Assembly (NCBI RefSeq): GCF_044068515.1
Contig: NZ_JBIPKI010000002.1
Coordinates: 1 to 64,000, forward strand
Origin: Desulfurivibrio sp044068515
GTDB taxonomy: Bacteria > Desulfobacterota > Desulfobulbia > Desulfobulbales > Desulfurivibrionaceae
DNA length: 64,000 nucleotides
Reading direction: 5' to 3'
The notes below the pieces were generated by a model. That model was not told the DNA's origin. It ran no database searches and saw nothing but the letters and a program-made list of their open reading frames with translations. Positions 44,282-52,900 of the stretch are shown here, in pieces. The position numbers were made by a program, and so were the translations under genes. Every line of letters begins with the position of its first letter. Within the stretch, counting starts at the first letter, position 1.

Positions 44282-44509
44282 ATGCGGATAACGGTCAACG
44301 GTGAGACGCGGGATTTTCCCGGCGCTGAGATCAACGTCTCCACGGTCCTGGTGGAACAGAAAGTGGAATCTCCCGACATGGTGGCGGTCCAGGTCAACGG
44401 CGCTTTCGTTGACAAGGGCGATTTTGACAGCTTGCAGCTGCAGGATGGCGACAACGTCGAGTTCCTTTATTTTATGGGCGGCGGCGCGGAGGTCGGCAAG
44501 CCGGCATGA
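44282..44509 (+). CDS. hcyS: ThiS/MoaD-like sulfur carrier protein with C-terminal extension (HcyS-like)
   Basis: This 75-residue beta-grasp protein starts with MRITVNGETRDFPG and ends its fold with VEFLYFMGGG. Normal ThiS and MoaD end at Gly-Gly; here residues 66-68 are Gly and AEVGKPA follows, so the terminal glycine is blocked until the tail is removed. A JAMM protease gene three genes downstream could do this. The stop overlaps the MetY start (ATGA), and the tail codons contain the GGAGG that serves the next gene. The role as sulfide donor in homocysteine synthesis is inferred from the cluster's likeness to the Wolinella HcyS system. Confidence 0.82.
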   Translation: MRITVNGETRDFPGAEINVSTVLVEQKVESPDMVAVQVNGAFVDKGDFDSLQLQDGDNVEFLYFMGGGAEVGKPA

Positions 44510-45744
44510 GCGGATTTTCCACCAGGGCCGTGCATGGCCCCGTCGGTGGCCCCGCCGGAGACCCCCACGGCTCCCTGCGGCCGCCGGTCTATGATACCGT
44601 CTCCTTTGCCTTCGCCAGCGCCGAAGATATCGCCGCCGCTTTCGCCGGCCGCAAAGCGGCTCATTCCTACTCGCGGATCACCAATCCCACCGTGGCCGAA
44701 TTTGAAGCCCGGGTTCAGACCCTGGCCGGCGGCCGGGGGGTGATTGCCCTGGCCTCGGGGATGGCCGCGATTACCACCGCGATCATGGCCCTGGCCGGCG
44801 CCGGCACCAATATTGTCGCCGCCCGCTCCCTGTTCGGCAACACCACCTCGCTGCTGGCCCATACCCTGGCCCCCTGGGGCCTGGAGACCCGCTTTGTCGA
44901 GATGAGCGACCCGGAGGCGGTGGCGGCGGCCATCGACGACCGGACCCGGGCGGTTTTCTGCGAAAGCATCACCAACCCCCAGCTCGAGGTTACCGATATC
45001 GCGGCCCTGGCCGCCCTGACCAGAGAGCGGGGAGTGCCCCTGATCGTCGACAATACCGCCACCACCTTTTATCTCTGCCGGGCCGGGGAACTGGGAGCGG
45101 ACATCGAGATCATCTCCGGCACCAAGTACCTGTCCGGCGGCGGTTCATCGGTGAGCGGGCTGATCATCGATCACGGCAGCTTCCCCTGGGCCCGTTCTCC
45201 CCGGCTGGCGGAGTTCGCCCAAGGTTTCGGCCCTTTTGCTTTCATGGTCGCCCTGCGCCGGGAGGTTTCCCGCAATATCGGGGCCTGTCTCGCCCCCCAC
45301 AATGCCTATCTCCAGACCCTGGGCCTGGAAACTCTGGCCCTGCGGGTGGAAAAAAGCTGCCGGAACGCCCTGGAACTGGCCCGTTTCCTGCAGAGTCAGC
45401 CGGCGGCGAGGGCGGTCAATTATCCCGGTCTGGCGGAACATCCCTGCCATCGCCTGGCCGAGCGCCAATTTGCCGGGCGCTACGGCGGCATTCTCACCTT
45501 TGAACTGGAGGACCGGGAAAGCTGCTTCGCCTGCCTGAACAGGCTGCGCCTGATCAAGCGGGCGACCAATATCAATGACAACAAAACCCTGGCCATCCAC
45601 CCGGCCTCCACCATCTTCACCGAGTTTTCCCCGGCTGAGCGGCAAGCCATGGGGGTGGGGGAGGGGATGATCAGGATTTCAACCGGCATCGAAGATCTCG
45701 CCGATCTGCAAGAGGATCTGGCCCAAGCCATCGGGAGCAAGTAA
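44506..45744 (+). CDS. metY: Cys/Met-metabolism PLP enzyme, O-acetylhomoserine sulfhydrylase type (MetY)
   Basis: This 412-residue enzyme has the fold-type I gamma-family signature. YSRITNPTVAEFE lies near residue 54, the SGMAAI phosphate site near residue 85, and the PLP lysine in SGTKYLSGG near residue 205. The C-terminus has SIGIEDL-like residues (ISTGIEDLADLQEDL). Among relatives it is closest in pattern to MetY, which joins sulfide to activated homoserine. In this operon the sulfur could come from the thiocarboxylated carrier. Gamma-lyase activity cannot be excluded. Confidence 0.85.
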   Translation: MSGFSTRAVHGPVGGPAGDPHGSLRPPVYDTVSFAFASAEDIAAAFAGRKAAHSYSRITNPTVAEFEARVQTLAGGRGVIALASGMAAITTAIMALAGAGTNIVAARSLFGNTTSLLAHTLAPWGLETRFVEMSDPEAVAAAIDDRTRAVFCESITNPQLEVTDIAALAALTRERGVPLIVDNTATTFYLCRAGELGADIEIISGTKYLSGGGSSVSGLIIDHGSFPWARSPRLAEFAQGFGPFAFMVALRREVSRNIGACLAPHNAYLQTLGLETLALRVEKSCRNALELARFLQSQPAARAVNYPGLAEHPCHRLAERQFAGRYGGILTFELEDRESCFACLNRLRLIKRATNINDNKTLAIHPASTIFTEFSPAERQAMGVGEGMIRISTGIEDLADLQEDLAQAIGSK

Positions 45745-45748
45745 AATT

Positions 45749-46552
45749 ATGGAATACTCGATCGAACAACTGGAACGTTACAGCAGGCATATCATTCTGC
45801 AGGAAGTGGGGGTGGAGGGGCAGGACAAAATCGCCGCCGCCCGGGTGCTGATTGTCGGCGCCGGCGGCCTGGGCTGTCCGGCGGCCCTTTACCTGGCCGC
45901 CGCCGGCATCGGCACCATCGGCATCGTTGACGGCGACACGGTCGATCTTTCCAACCTGCAGCGCCAGATCGCCCATCACACCAAGGATGTGGGGCGGGAG
46001 AAGGTGCTTTCGGCCGCGGAAAAGATGACCGCCATCAACCCCGATGTCCAGGTGCGGACCTATCAGATGCTGCTCTGCGCCGACAATATTCGCGACGTGA
46101 TCCGGGAATATGATTTCGTTATCGACGGCACCGACAATTTCCCCACCAAGTTTCTGGTCAACGATGCCTGCGTGATGGAAAGTATCCCCTTTTCCCACGG
46201 CGGCATTCTCCGTTTCGACGGCCAGACCACGACCGTGGTGCCGGGCCAGTCGGCCTGCTATCGCTGCACCTTTCGCCAACCGCCCCCCCCCGATGCCGTT
46301 CCCACTTGCTCCCAGGCCGGAGTGCTGGGGGCCATCGCCGGTATGCTGGGAACCATTCAGGCCGCCGAGGCGCTGAAACACGCCACCGGCATCGGCCAGT
46401 TGCTCACCGATACCCTGCTCAGCTTCAATGCCCTCAACATGTCCTTCCGCCGGGTTCCGTTGCGCCGCCAGGAAAATTGTCCCATTTGCGGGACCGCGCC
46501 GACGATTACCGAACTGGTCGATTATCAGCAAACCGCTTGCGCCCTCAGGTAA
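45749..46552 (+). CDS. hcyF: MoeB/ThiF-type adenylyltransferase (HcyF-like)
   Basis: This 267-residue E1-like enzyme adenylates the C-terminal glycine of a sulfur carrier. It has the ATP site GAGGLGCPAALYLAAAG, the NLQRQIAH loop, DGTDNF, the catalytic cysteine region PTCSQAGVLG, and two zinc CXXC pairs (CYRC and CPIC). There is no C-terminal rhodanese domain. It starts four bases after the MetY stop. The partner is presumably the HcyS-like protein of the same operon. Confidence 0.9.
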   Translation: MEYSIEQLERYSRHIILQEVGVEGQDKIAAARVLIVGAGGLGCPAALYLAAAGIGTIGIVDGDTVDLSNLQRQIAHHTKDVGREKVLSAAEKMTAINPDVQVRTYQMLLCADNIRDVIREYDFVIDGTDNFPTKFLVNDACVMESIPFSHGGILRFDGQTTTVVPGQSACYRCTFRQPPPPDAVPTCSQAGVLGAIAGMLGTIQAAEALKHATGIGQLLTDTLLSFNALNMSFRRVPLRRQENCPICGTAPTITELVDYQQTACALR

Positions 46553-46645
46553 AACGGCCGGCCCCCCGCTCCTGAACATTGCGGCCCGGGCCGCTGTTTG
46601 CCGGTTGCCGGGAGGCAAGTCTGGATGCAAAAACAGGGTTGATTC

Positions 46646-47050
46646 ATGACTTTGAAAATCGAAGCAAAGGTCCTTACCGCGCTGCTGGAGCACGGCCGCC
46701 GCGAAATTCCCAACGAAGCCTGCGGTTACCTGGCCGCCCGGGAAGGGCTGGTCTGCCGGCACTTTGAACTCACCAATCAGGATGCCGCCCCCGATCATTT
46801 CACCATGAACCCGGCCGAACAGTTTGCCGCCATGCGGCAGATGCGGGAGGCGGGCCTGCAGGTGGCGGCGGTTTATCATACCCACCCCGAAACCCCGGCC
46901 CGGCCCTCGGAGGAAGATATCCGCCTGGCCCATGACCCAGGCATGGTTTATGTGATCGTCAGCCTGGTGCGGGGAGACGATCCGGTCCGGGCCTTCAAGA
47001 TCAACCAGGGTAAAGTGCTTGAATTGCCCCTGGAGGTGGTGACGGCCTGA
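46646..47050 (+). CDS. hcyD: JAMM/MPN+ metalloprotease (HcyD / Mec+-like)
   Basis: This 134-residue single-domain protein has a full JAMM set: Glu in NEACGY (residue 24), then HTH followed by seven residues, Ser, two residues and Asp (in HTHPETPARPSEED, near residues 76-89). Prokaryotic JAMM proteases next to ThiS-like carriers remove C-terminal residues or amino acid adducts, as in Mec+ with CysO and HcyD with HcyS. Here the natural target is the seven- or eight-residue tail of the HcyS-like protein. A 93-base gap separates it from hcyF. Confidence 0.9.
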   Translation: MTLKIEAKVLTALLEHGRREIPNEACGYLAAREGLVCRHFELTNQDAAPDHFTMNPAEQFAAMRQMREAGLQVAAVYHTHPETPARPSEEDIRLAHDPGMVYVIVSLVRGDDPVRAFKINQGKVLELPLEVVTA

Positions 47051-47138
47051 AAGCATGTCCCGGGCCGGATGCCGCCCGGCGGGAGCAAATGCACCGCTGC
47101 GCCTGACCGCAAGCCTAATAACAAGGGAGAAAACAACC

Positions 47139-47384
47139 ATGAAAGCCGAAGGCGAAATAACCGCCACCAAGAACCTGCGAGGGGTCAATTGCCCGATGAA
47201 CCTGGTTTACACCAAGGTCGCCATGGCCGGGCTCAAGCCGGGTGAGGTGCTGGAAATCATTCTCGATGACGGCCCGCCCATCAACAACGTGCCGGGCTCG
47301 GTGAAAAAAGAAGGCCATACCGTGCTTGCCCAAACCCAGTTGGAGGATGGCGCCTGGTCGGTCCTGGTTCGTAAAGCCGGCTGA
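47139..47384 (+). CDS. tusA: TusA-family sulfur-relay protein
   Basis: This is 81 residues from the ATG at 47139, with AAGGGAGA nine bases upstream. It has the TusA fold around GVNCPMNLVYTKVAMAGLKPGE. The usual motif is CPXP; here it is CPMN, but the sulfur-carrying cysteine (Cys19 of this start) is kept. The C-terminal region has the family's GSVKKEGHTV. It lies in the HcyS operon and could pass persulfide sulfur to the carrier. It is immediately followed, two bases on, by a permease gene. Confidence 0.85.
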   Translation: MKAEGEITATKNLRGVNCPMNLVYTKVAMAGLKPGEVLEIILDDGPPINNVPGSVKKEGHTVLAQTQLEDGAWSVLVRKAG

Positions 47385-47386
47385 AC

Positions 47387-48505
47387 GTGATCAGTGCGTA
47401 TCTGACCAATACTCTGGGGCTCGCCCTGGACGCCGCGCCCTGGTTGCTGCTGGGTCTGGCGGTGGCGGGGTTGATCAAGTCCTGGATTCCCGAACACCTT
47501 CTGGTGCGCTGGCTGGGAGGAACCGGATTGCTGGCGGTTTTTCGGGCCGCGCTGATCGGCGCCCCCTTGCCCCTTTGTTCCTGCGGAGCCATTCCCCTGG
47601 GCCTGGCCCTCCACCGGGGAGGGGCCTCCCGGGGGGCTACCACCGCCTTCATGGTGGGCACCCCCGGGGTGGGAGTGGACTCGGTGGCGCTAACCTATGC
47701 CCTGATGGGCCCCCTGATGGCCGTGATTCGGCCCTTGGCGGCAATTTTCAGCGCCGTGGTCAGTGGCCTGTTGGTGGGTTTGACCTCCGCTGACGGCCGT
47801 CCCGGCTCCGGGGAGGTAGCGCCACCAGCTCAAGATCGGCTCCCGGCCGCTCCTTCCTGTTCCGCTTCCTGTGGCTGTCGGGCGGCAGATGGGAGCGGTC
47901 CGGGTTTTTCCTCCCCCGCCGGTGAAAAAATCGTAGAGCAGGGGGGGGGAGCGGCGAGCGCGAGCGGGTGGAGTTCCATGCTTGCCGGCCTGCGCTATTC
48001 CTTCAGTGAAGTTTTGGATGATATTGCCTGGTGGCTGTTGCTGGGATTGGCCCTGGCCGGCTTACTGCTGACCTTGGTTCCTCCCGGCCTGCTGGCCCAC
48101 TATGCCGCCGGTCCCGCCGCCATGCTGCTGATGGCGCTGATCGGGATTCCCATGTATCTCTGCGCCCAGGCCGCCACCCCGGTGGCGGCGGCCCTGATCA
48201 TTGCCGGGGTTTCGCCGGGCACTGCCCTGGTCCTGCTTCTGGCCGGCCCGATTACCAGCATTGCCACCCTTTCCGTCTTCCGTAACGAGTTCGGCTCCCG
48301 GGCCATGCTGATTTATCTGGTCGGGGTAGCCGGCAGCGCCGTGTTCTGCGGCCTGGTTACCGATGCCCTGATCAGCGCTTTAGCCCTTGATCTTTCCGCC
48401 CAGATCGGCGCCGCCCGGGAGCTGCTGCCGGTGGCCCTTAAATATCCCGCCCTGATCATTTTGCTACTGCTGGCCATCCGGCCCCTCCGGCGCCGTTTTT
48501 TTTGA
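47387..48505 (+). CDS. DUF318/YraQ-type permease, SO_0444-like
   Basis: This 372-residue membrane protein starts at a GTG two bases after tusA. It comprises two homologous halves of about four spans each. The first half has PLPLCSCGAIPLG with Cys64 and Cys66, the family's metal- or sulfur-associated motif. A hydrophilic linker (about residues 132-200) carries three more cysteines at 157, 161 and 163 (SCSASCGC). Relatives include putative metal, arsenical and sulfur-linked permeases. Coupling to tusA hints at a sulfur or thiophilic-metal role, but the substrate is unknown. Confidence 0.82.
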   Translation: MISAYLTNTLGLALDAAPWLLLGLAVAGLIKSWIPEHLLVRWLGGTGLLAVFRAALIGAPLPLCSCGAIPLGLALHRGGASRGATTAFMVGTPGVGVDSVALTYALMGPLMAVIRPLAAIFSAVVSGLLVGLTSADGRPGSGEVAPPAQDRLPAAPSCSASCGCRAADGSGPGFSSPAGEKIVEQGGGAASASGWSSMLAGLRYSFSEVLDDIAWWLLLGLALAGLLLTLVPPGLLAHYAAGPAAMLLMALIGIPMYLCAQAATPVAAALIIAGVSPGTALVLLLAGPITSIATLSVFRNEFGSRAMLIYLVGVAGSAVFCGLVTDALISALALDLSAQIGAARELLPVALKYPALIILLLLAIRPLRRRFF

Positions 48506-48583
48506 TCGGTACCCAACACACCAGCGAAATCTTTAAATCCCGCCCCGCCAATTTTGAGCCCGTCCCCAGTTGGCTGCCAACAT

Positions 48584-48605
48584 AACAGGCGTCCTTTCGC
48601 CTGTT
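48584..48605 (+). terminator. Intrinsic-terminator-like hairpin after the permease
   Basis: AACAGGCG pairs perfectly with CGCCTGTT around TCCTTT, about 80 bases past the permease stop. The right arm ends in TTT, so the U tract is short. Confidence 0.5.
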
Positions 48606-48633
48606 TAACCGTTGCCGTCAAATAGGGGTTAAT

Positions 48634-48662
48634 TTATCGAATACTTTATGTAAAATTATAAT
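48634..48662 (+). promoter_or_regulatory. Candidate promoter with perfect -10 box
   Basis: A perfect TATAAT (48657-48662) lies in an AT-rich patch. The -35 at 17 bases is TTATCG, a poor match. The next gene is nearly 400 bases away. Confidence 0.25.
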
Positions 48663-48852
48663 GAGCGGGAACCTTTTCTCGGGGAGCCGGGTCAGGTTAT
48701 GTTAAGTCTGGATCTTGCTTGCCCGATTGGCGGCGCAGAATTTCCGGCCTGTTTGGTTGGCGGCAACTGCCGGGAGAACGGCCAGAAGAGCCGGCTGGCG
48801 GGATTGGGCCAGAAGTGAGACCGGGCCGAGCTTATTGCCGCCTTTCCCGGCC

Positions 48853-48890
48853 GATTAGCGGTTGACAGGCTGTCCGCTAATCATTAAGAA
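48853..48890 (+). promoter_or_regulatory. Promoter with overlapping dyad before the SLT lipoprotein
   Basis: A perfect TTGACA (48862-48867) is followed at 17 bases by TAAGAA. It sits inside a nine-base inverted repeat, GATTAGCGG (48853-48861) and CCGCTAATC (48874-48882). This arrangement suits a repressor site covering the -35 box. The -10 match is weak. Confidence 0.35.
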
Positions 48891-49056
48891 AAATAAACCT
48901 TTTTAATAAAAAACCCGGGGTTGCTGGAGAGCGCTTATCGCCGTTTGATCCGGCCAGTCTGGACCTAAGATCGGCCGCCACCGCTTAATCCCGCCCTGCC
49001 ATAAGCGTTTCGGGGGCTTGCTCCCAAAGATCTCATCGCCGCTCTGGAGGTTACTG

Positions 49057-49674
49057 ATGGTGACGAACAGCCGTGTGCTTCTGCTTCTGCTGGTGATGCT
49101 GGCCGCTCTGTTGCTGGCTGGTTGTGCCACCAGATCACCGGCCAGAACCAGCGATCTTTGCAGTATATTTGAAGAAAATCGGCGCTGGCACAAGCAGGCG
49201 CAGCGGGCCGAGAAAAGGTGGGACTCGCCGATTCCGGTGATGATGGCGATCATGCACCAGGAATCCCGCTTCCAGGCCCGGGCCAAGCCGCCCCGCAACC
49301 GAATCTTCGGGGTGATTCCCGCCTCCCGCCCGTCCAGTTCCTACGGATATTCCCAGGCCTTGCGGGGAACCTGGGACGAATACCGCCGCGAGAGCGGCAA
49401 CACCCTGGCCCGGCGGAACCGGTTCGGGGATGCCATCGACTTTATCGGCTGGTACAACCATAAAAGCCAGCGGCGGAGCAATATCCGTCCAAACGACGCC
49501 TACAGCTTGTATCTCGCCTACCATGAAGGGCATGGGGGGTTTAATCGCCGCACCTACCAGAACAAGCCAGAGGTCAGGAATGTGGCCCGGAGGGTTGCGA
49601 CCCAGGCCGAACGTTACGACCGCCAGTACAACCAATGCCGGAGCCGCCTGGAGCGACGCTGGTTTTTCTTTTAA
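49057..49674 (+). CDS. Lytic transglycosylase (SLT) lipoprotein
   Basis: This is 205 residues from the ATG at 49057, with GGAGG seven bases upstream. The signal peptide ends in a lipobox LLAGC, so the protein should be lipid-anchored. The SLT domain shows IMHQESRF with the catalytic Glu, followed by GYSQALRGTWDEY and a late LYLAYHEGHGGF. It would cleave peptidoglycan with formation of 1,6-anhydro-muramic acid. Length is short, one domain only. Confidence 0.88.
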   Translation: MVTNSRVLLLLLVMLAALLLAGCATRSPARTSDLCSIFEENRRWHKQAQRAEKRWDSPIPVMMAIMHQESRFQARAKPPRNRIFGVIPASRPSSSYGYSQALRGTWDEYRRESGNTLARRNRFGDAIDFIGWYNHKSQRRSNIRPNDAYSLYLAYHEGHGGFNRRTYQNKPEVRNVARRVATQAERYDRQYNQCRSRLERRWFFF

Positions 49675-49923
49675 AGGCAGAAGCAGCCCGCTCAAACCTT
49701 TTGCCTGGCGGTGTATGGTCCGATATTTCGGCATCGGCGTCATGGCCCGGCGCGGCAAGACGACGCTGCATAAACTCGCCATGCAAACCCCGCCGGTTTT
49801 TCCTCCCGCCTGACACGAAAAACCGACAGCCTGAAAGCGGCGGTTTTGCCGAGGGCCTGTTTTCCCCCCGGGGCCCAAAGCCGCCTGGTCAAGCTCTTCC
49901 TAATTATTCCTGGATCATATCTT

Positions 49924-52900
49924 ATGTTTAAGCCCAGCCTTTGCCGGTTGTTGCTATGCGTGATACTGGTCGGTCAGCTTGGCTTAGCCGCTCCTGGCGG
50001 AGCGGAAGCCGGCCTCGAATCGACCATCGAATCCGTCAGGGCCAAGATCGAGGCGGTCAGTGACGGCAGCCTGGCCGAAAGCGAAAAAGGAGAGTTGCGG
50101 GAAAGCTATCAGAATACCTTAAGCTTTCTGCAACGCAGTCGGGACCTGAAGACTGAGCAGGCAGCCTTGCGTCAACAGGTCGAGGAGGCGCCCCAGCAAC
50201 TCCGGGAGATTCAGCGCCTGCGGGAACGGATCAGTAAGCCGGACCCGGACCAACTGCGCAACACTTTCAACCGCCAGGATTTGGAGGAGCTGGAAGGGTT
50301 GCTGGAAGTCAAGGTTGAACGCATGTTCGCTTGGCAGAACGAGCTCACCGGCGTTAACAGTGAACTCATTGCCGCCCAGACCCGCCCTGAACGGACCCAG
50401 GCCAGGGTGTCGGCCAACCGGGACCGCGAACAGGCGGTTGAGGAAGAACTCCGGGCCTTGCTGCGTCAACCGGAGAGTCGGGTCCAGGAGGCCCGGCAGG
50501 AGATGCTCCGGGCCGAACGGCGGAGTTTGCAGAAAAGCAATGATCTGCTGAGCCAGCAACTGGCCGCCAACAGCACCTTACAGGAGCTGGCCGCCCAAAA
50601 AAGGGATTTGCTGAGCGCCCAGATCGCCGAGATTGATGCGAAAATATCGATCCTGCAGGACGTTATTAACGAAAAGCGGCGCAGCCTTTCCGAGCAAGCA
50701 GTCAGTGATGCCAGCGCCCAGGTGCTGTTGAACGGCAACCATCAACTGCTCCGCGAACAGGGTAGCCTGAACCGGGATCTCAGCGAGGAACTCCTGCGCA
50801 CCACCAACTGGGTCGGCGAGCTGACCCGCAGAAACATCGAGACCAAGCAGCAGATTGACAGCCTGACCCAGATCGACCTGGCCCTGGAACAGCAAATCAG
50901 CGTGCTGGAAGGGAGCCTGCTTTTATCCCGGATTCTCCATCAACAAAAAAAGACCCTGCCGGCGGTGCGGATCGACAAGAGGGTGGCCGACCAGGTCGCC
51001 GATCTGCGGCTGCGCCAGTTCGAACTCAATGCTCTGCGGGATCAACTGACCAAGCCGGAAGCCTACCTGGGAGACCTGCTCGGCCATCTGCCTTCCGATC
51101 AGCAGGATAGCCTGCGGCCCGACATGGAGCAGCTCATCGCCAGTCGCGTTAATCTGGTGGAACAACTGGGCAACAATATCAACAACCTGCTCGCTCAGGC
51201 CGTGACCCTGCAACTCGGCCAGCGCCAGCTTCAGCAGTTAAGCCGTGAACTGCAGCAAACCATAGACAACCAGTTGTTCTGGGTCGCCAGCAACCGGCCC
51301 CTTGACCGGATCTGGTTGCTGGCCCTGCCGGACCAGCTGGTCAAGCAATGGCAAAGGCTGCAACCGCTGGAACAGCTTAAAATCCTGGGCGCTGCTCTGC
51401 CGGCCAAGTGGCCCTGGTTGATCCTGCTGGCTGTCCTGCTCGGCCTCCATATCCGCTGGCGCCCGGTTTTGCGCCGGCGGCTGCTGGCCATCAATGAAGA
51501 TATCGATCAGTTTCCCCGCGACAGTGTCCGGCACACTCCCATGGCCATAGCACTGACGGCCCTGCTGGTCATCCCGGTGCCGGCGGTCCTGGCCGCTACC
51601 GGGATGGCGCTGAGTTCCGGCCAGGCCCCGGCCATGCCGGCCCTGGGCCATGGCTTGCTGCAGCTGGGGCTGGCCTGGTTGGTCCTGCACCTGCTCTATC
51701 TTTTTCTGGCGCCTCGCGACGGGATTGCCGTCAGGCATTTTCGCTGGGATGGCGAACTGGTGGAGCATCTCCAGCGCCTTACCGGCAAGCTGGCCGTGGT
51801 CATGCTGCCGCTGGTGCTGATTGTGGCCCTCAACGGCGCCAGTCCTGAACAGATGGGCGATGACGCATTGGGCCGGCTGCTGATGCTGGTCGGCATGATC
51901 CTGCTGGGCGCCCTGCTGGGTCGCATGATGTGGTGCAGTTTTCCCCTCTACCACTCTCGGATCCTGTATGCCGGAGCCATCATGCTGCTGACCATGCTGC
52001 CCTGGGTTCTGGCCGGCATGACTGCCTGGGGTTATCACTATACCTCGATCATGTTGGCCGAGCGCTTTATCGACACCCTATACCTTCTGTTCTTGTGGGT
52101 ACTGCTGGAAGGAACCATGGTGCGCAATCTTAAAGTTGCCGGGCGTCGCTTGGCCTATCAACTGGCCTTGAGCAAAAACGAGGAGGAGCAAAGCCGGGAT
52201 AACGGGAGCGGCGAGGTTCTCGTAGACCTTCCGGCCATGGACATCCAGCAGATCAATCAGCAGTCCCTGCGCCTGACCAAGCTCGGCATCATGGTGTTGT
52301 TCGGGGTTCTGGTCTATCTGACCTGGGCGGATCTGCTCAGTGCCGTGTCCTATCTGGAATCTTTTACCCTGTGGGAATACAACAGCGGCAGTGGCGAAAA
52401 TCCGGCCCTGGTTGCGGTCAGTGCCGCCGATCTGCTGGTTGCCCTGGTAATTGTCGCCTTTACCGTCACCCTGGCCCGCAACCTCCCCGGACTGCTGGAG
52501 ATTGTCGTGTTGTCACGGCTGCCGTTGAAGCGGGGCAGCAGTTATGCCATCACCACTCTGCTCAGTTACGGTATTATCAGTATCGGCTTCATCTTCGGCT
52601 TGTCTTTTCTGGGAGTTAGTTGGGAGAAATTGCAATGGCTGATTGCCGCCCTCGGCATCGGGCTGGGTTTCGGCCTCCAGGAAATTTTCGCCAACTTCGT
52701 TTCCGGGCTGATAATCCTGCTGGAGCGCCCGGTGCGGATCGGCGACGTGGTAACCATCGGCGACCTGTCCGGCACGGTGAACCGCATCCGGATCCGCGCC
52801 ACCACCATCACCGATTTTGACCGCAAGGAAATCATCGTCCCCAACAAAACTTTTGTCACCGATCAGTTGATCAACTGGTCCCTGTCCGACAACGTGATCC

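Larger units (their letters stand above)
48506..49056. other. Intergenic region between the permease and the SLT lipoprotein
   Basis: This 551-base gap contains a terminator-like hairpin (48584-48605), a perfect TATAAT (48657-48662), and a promoter with an overlapping dyad (48853-48890). The middle (about 48680-48840) is GC-rich with no frame that looks coding. A short RNA starting near 48670 is possible but unproven. Confidence 0.6.

Noticed and set aside
45671..47188. Open frame of 505 codons antisense to metY, hcyF and hcyD
   Set aside because: It spans three real genes and their gaps on the other strand, and no domain is recognisable.
48668..48850. A small RNA or small gene after the TATAAT at 48657
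   Set aside because: No start codon with a ribosome binding site, no terminator at a suitable distance, and a weak -35 box.
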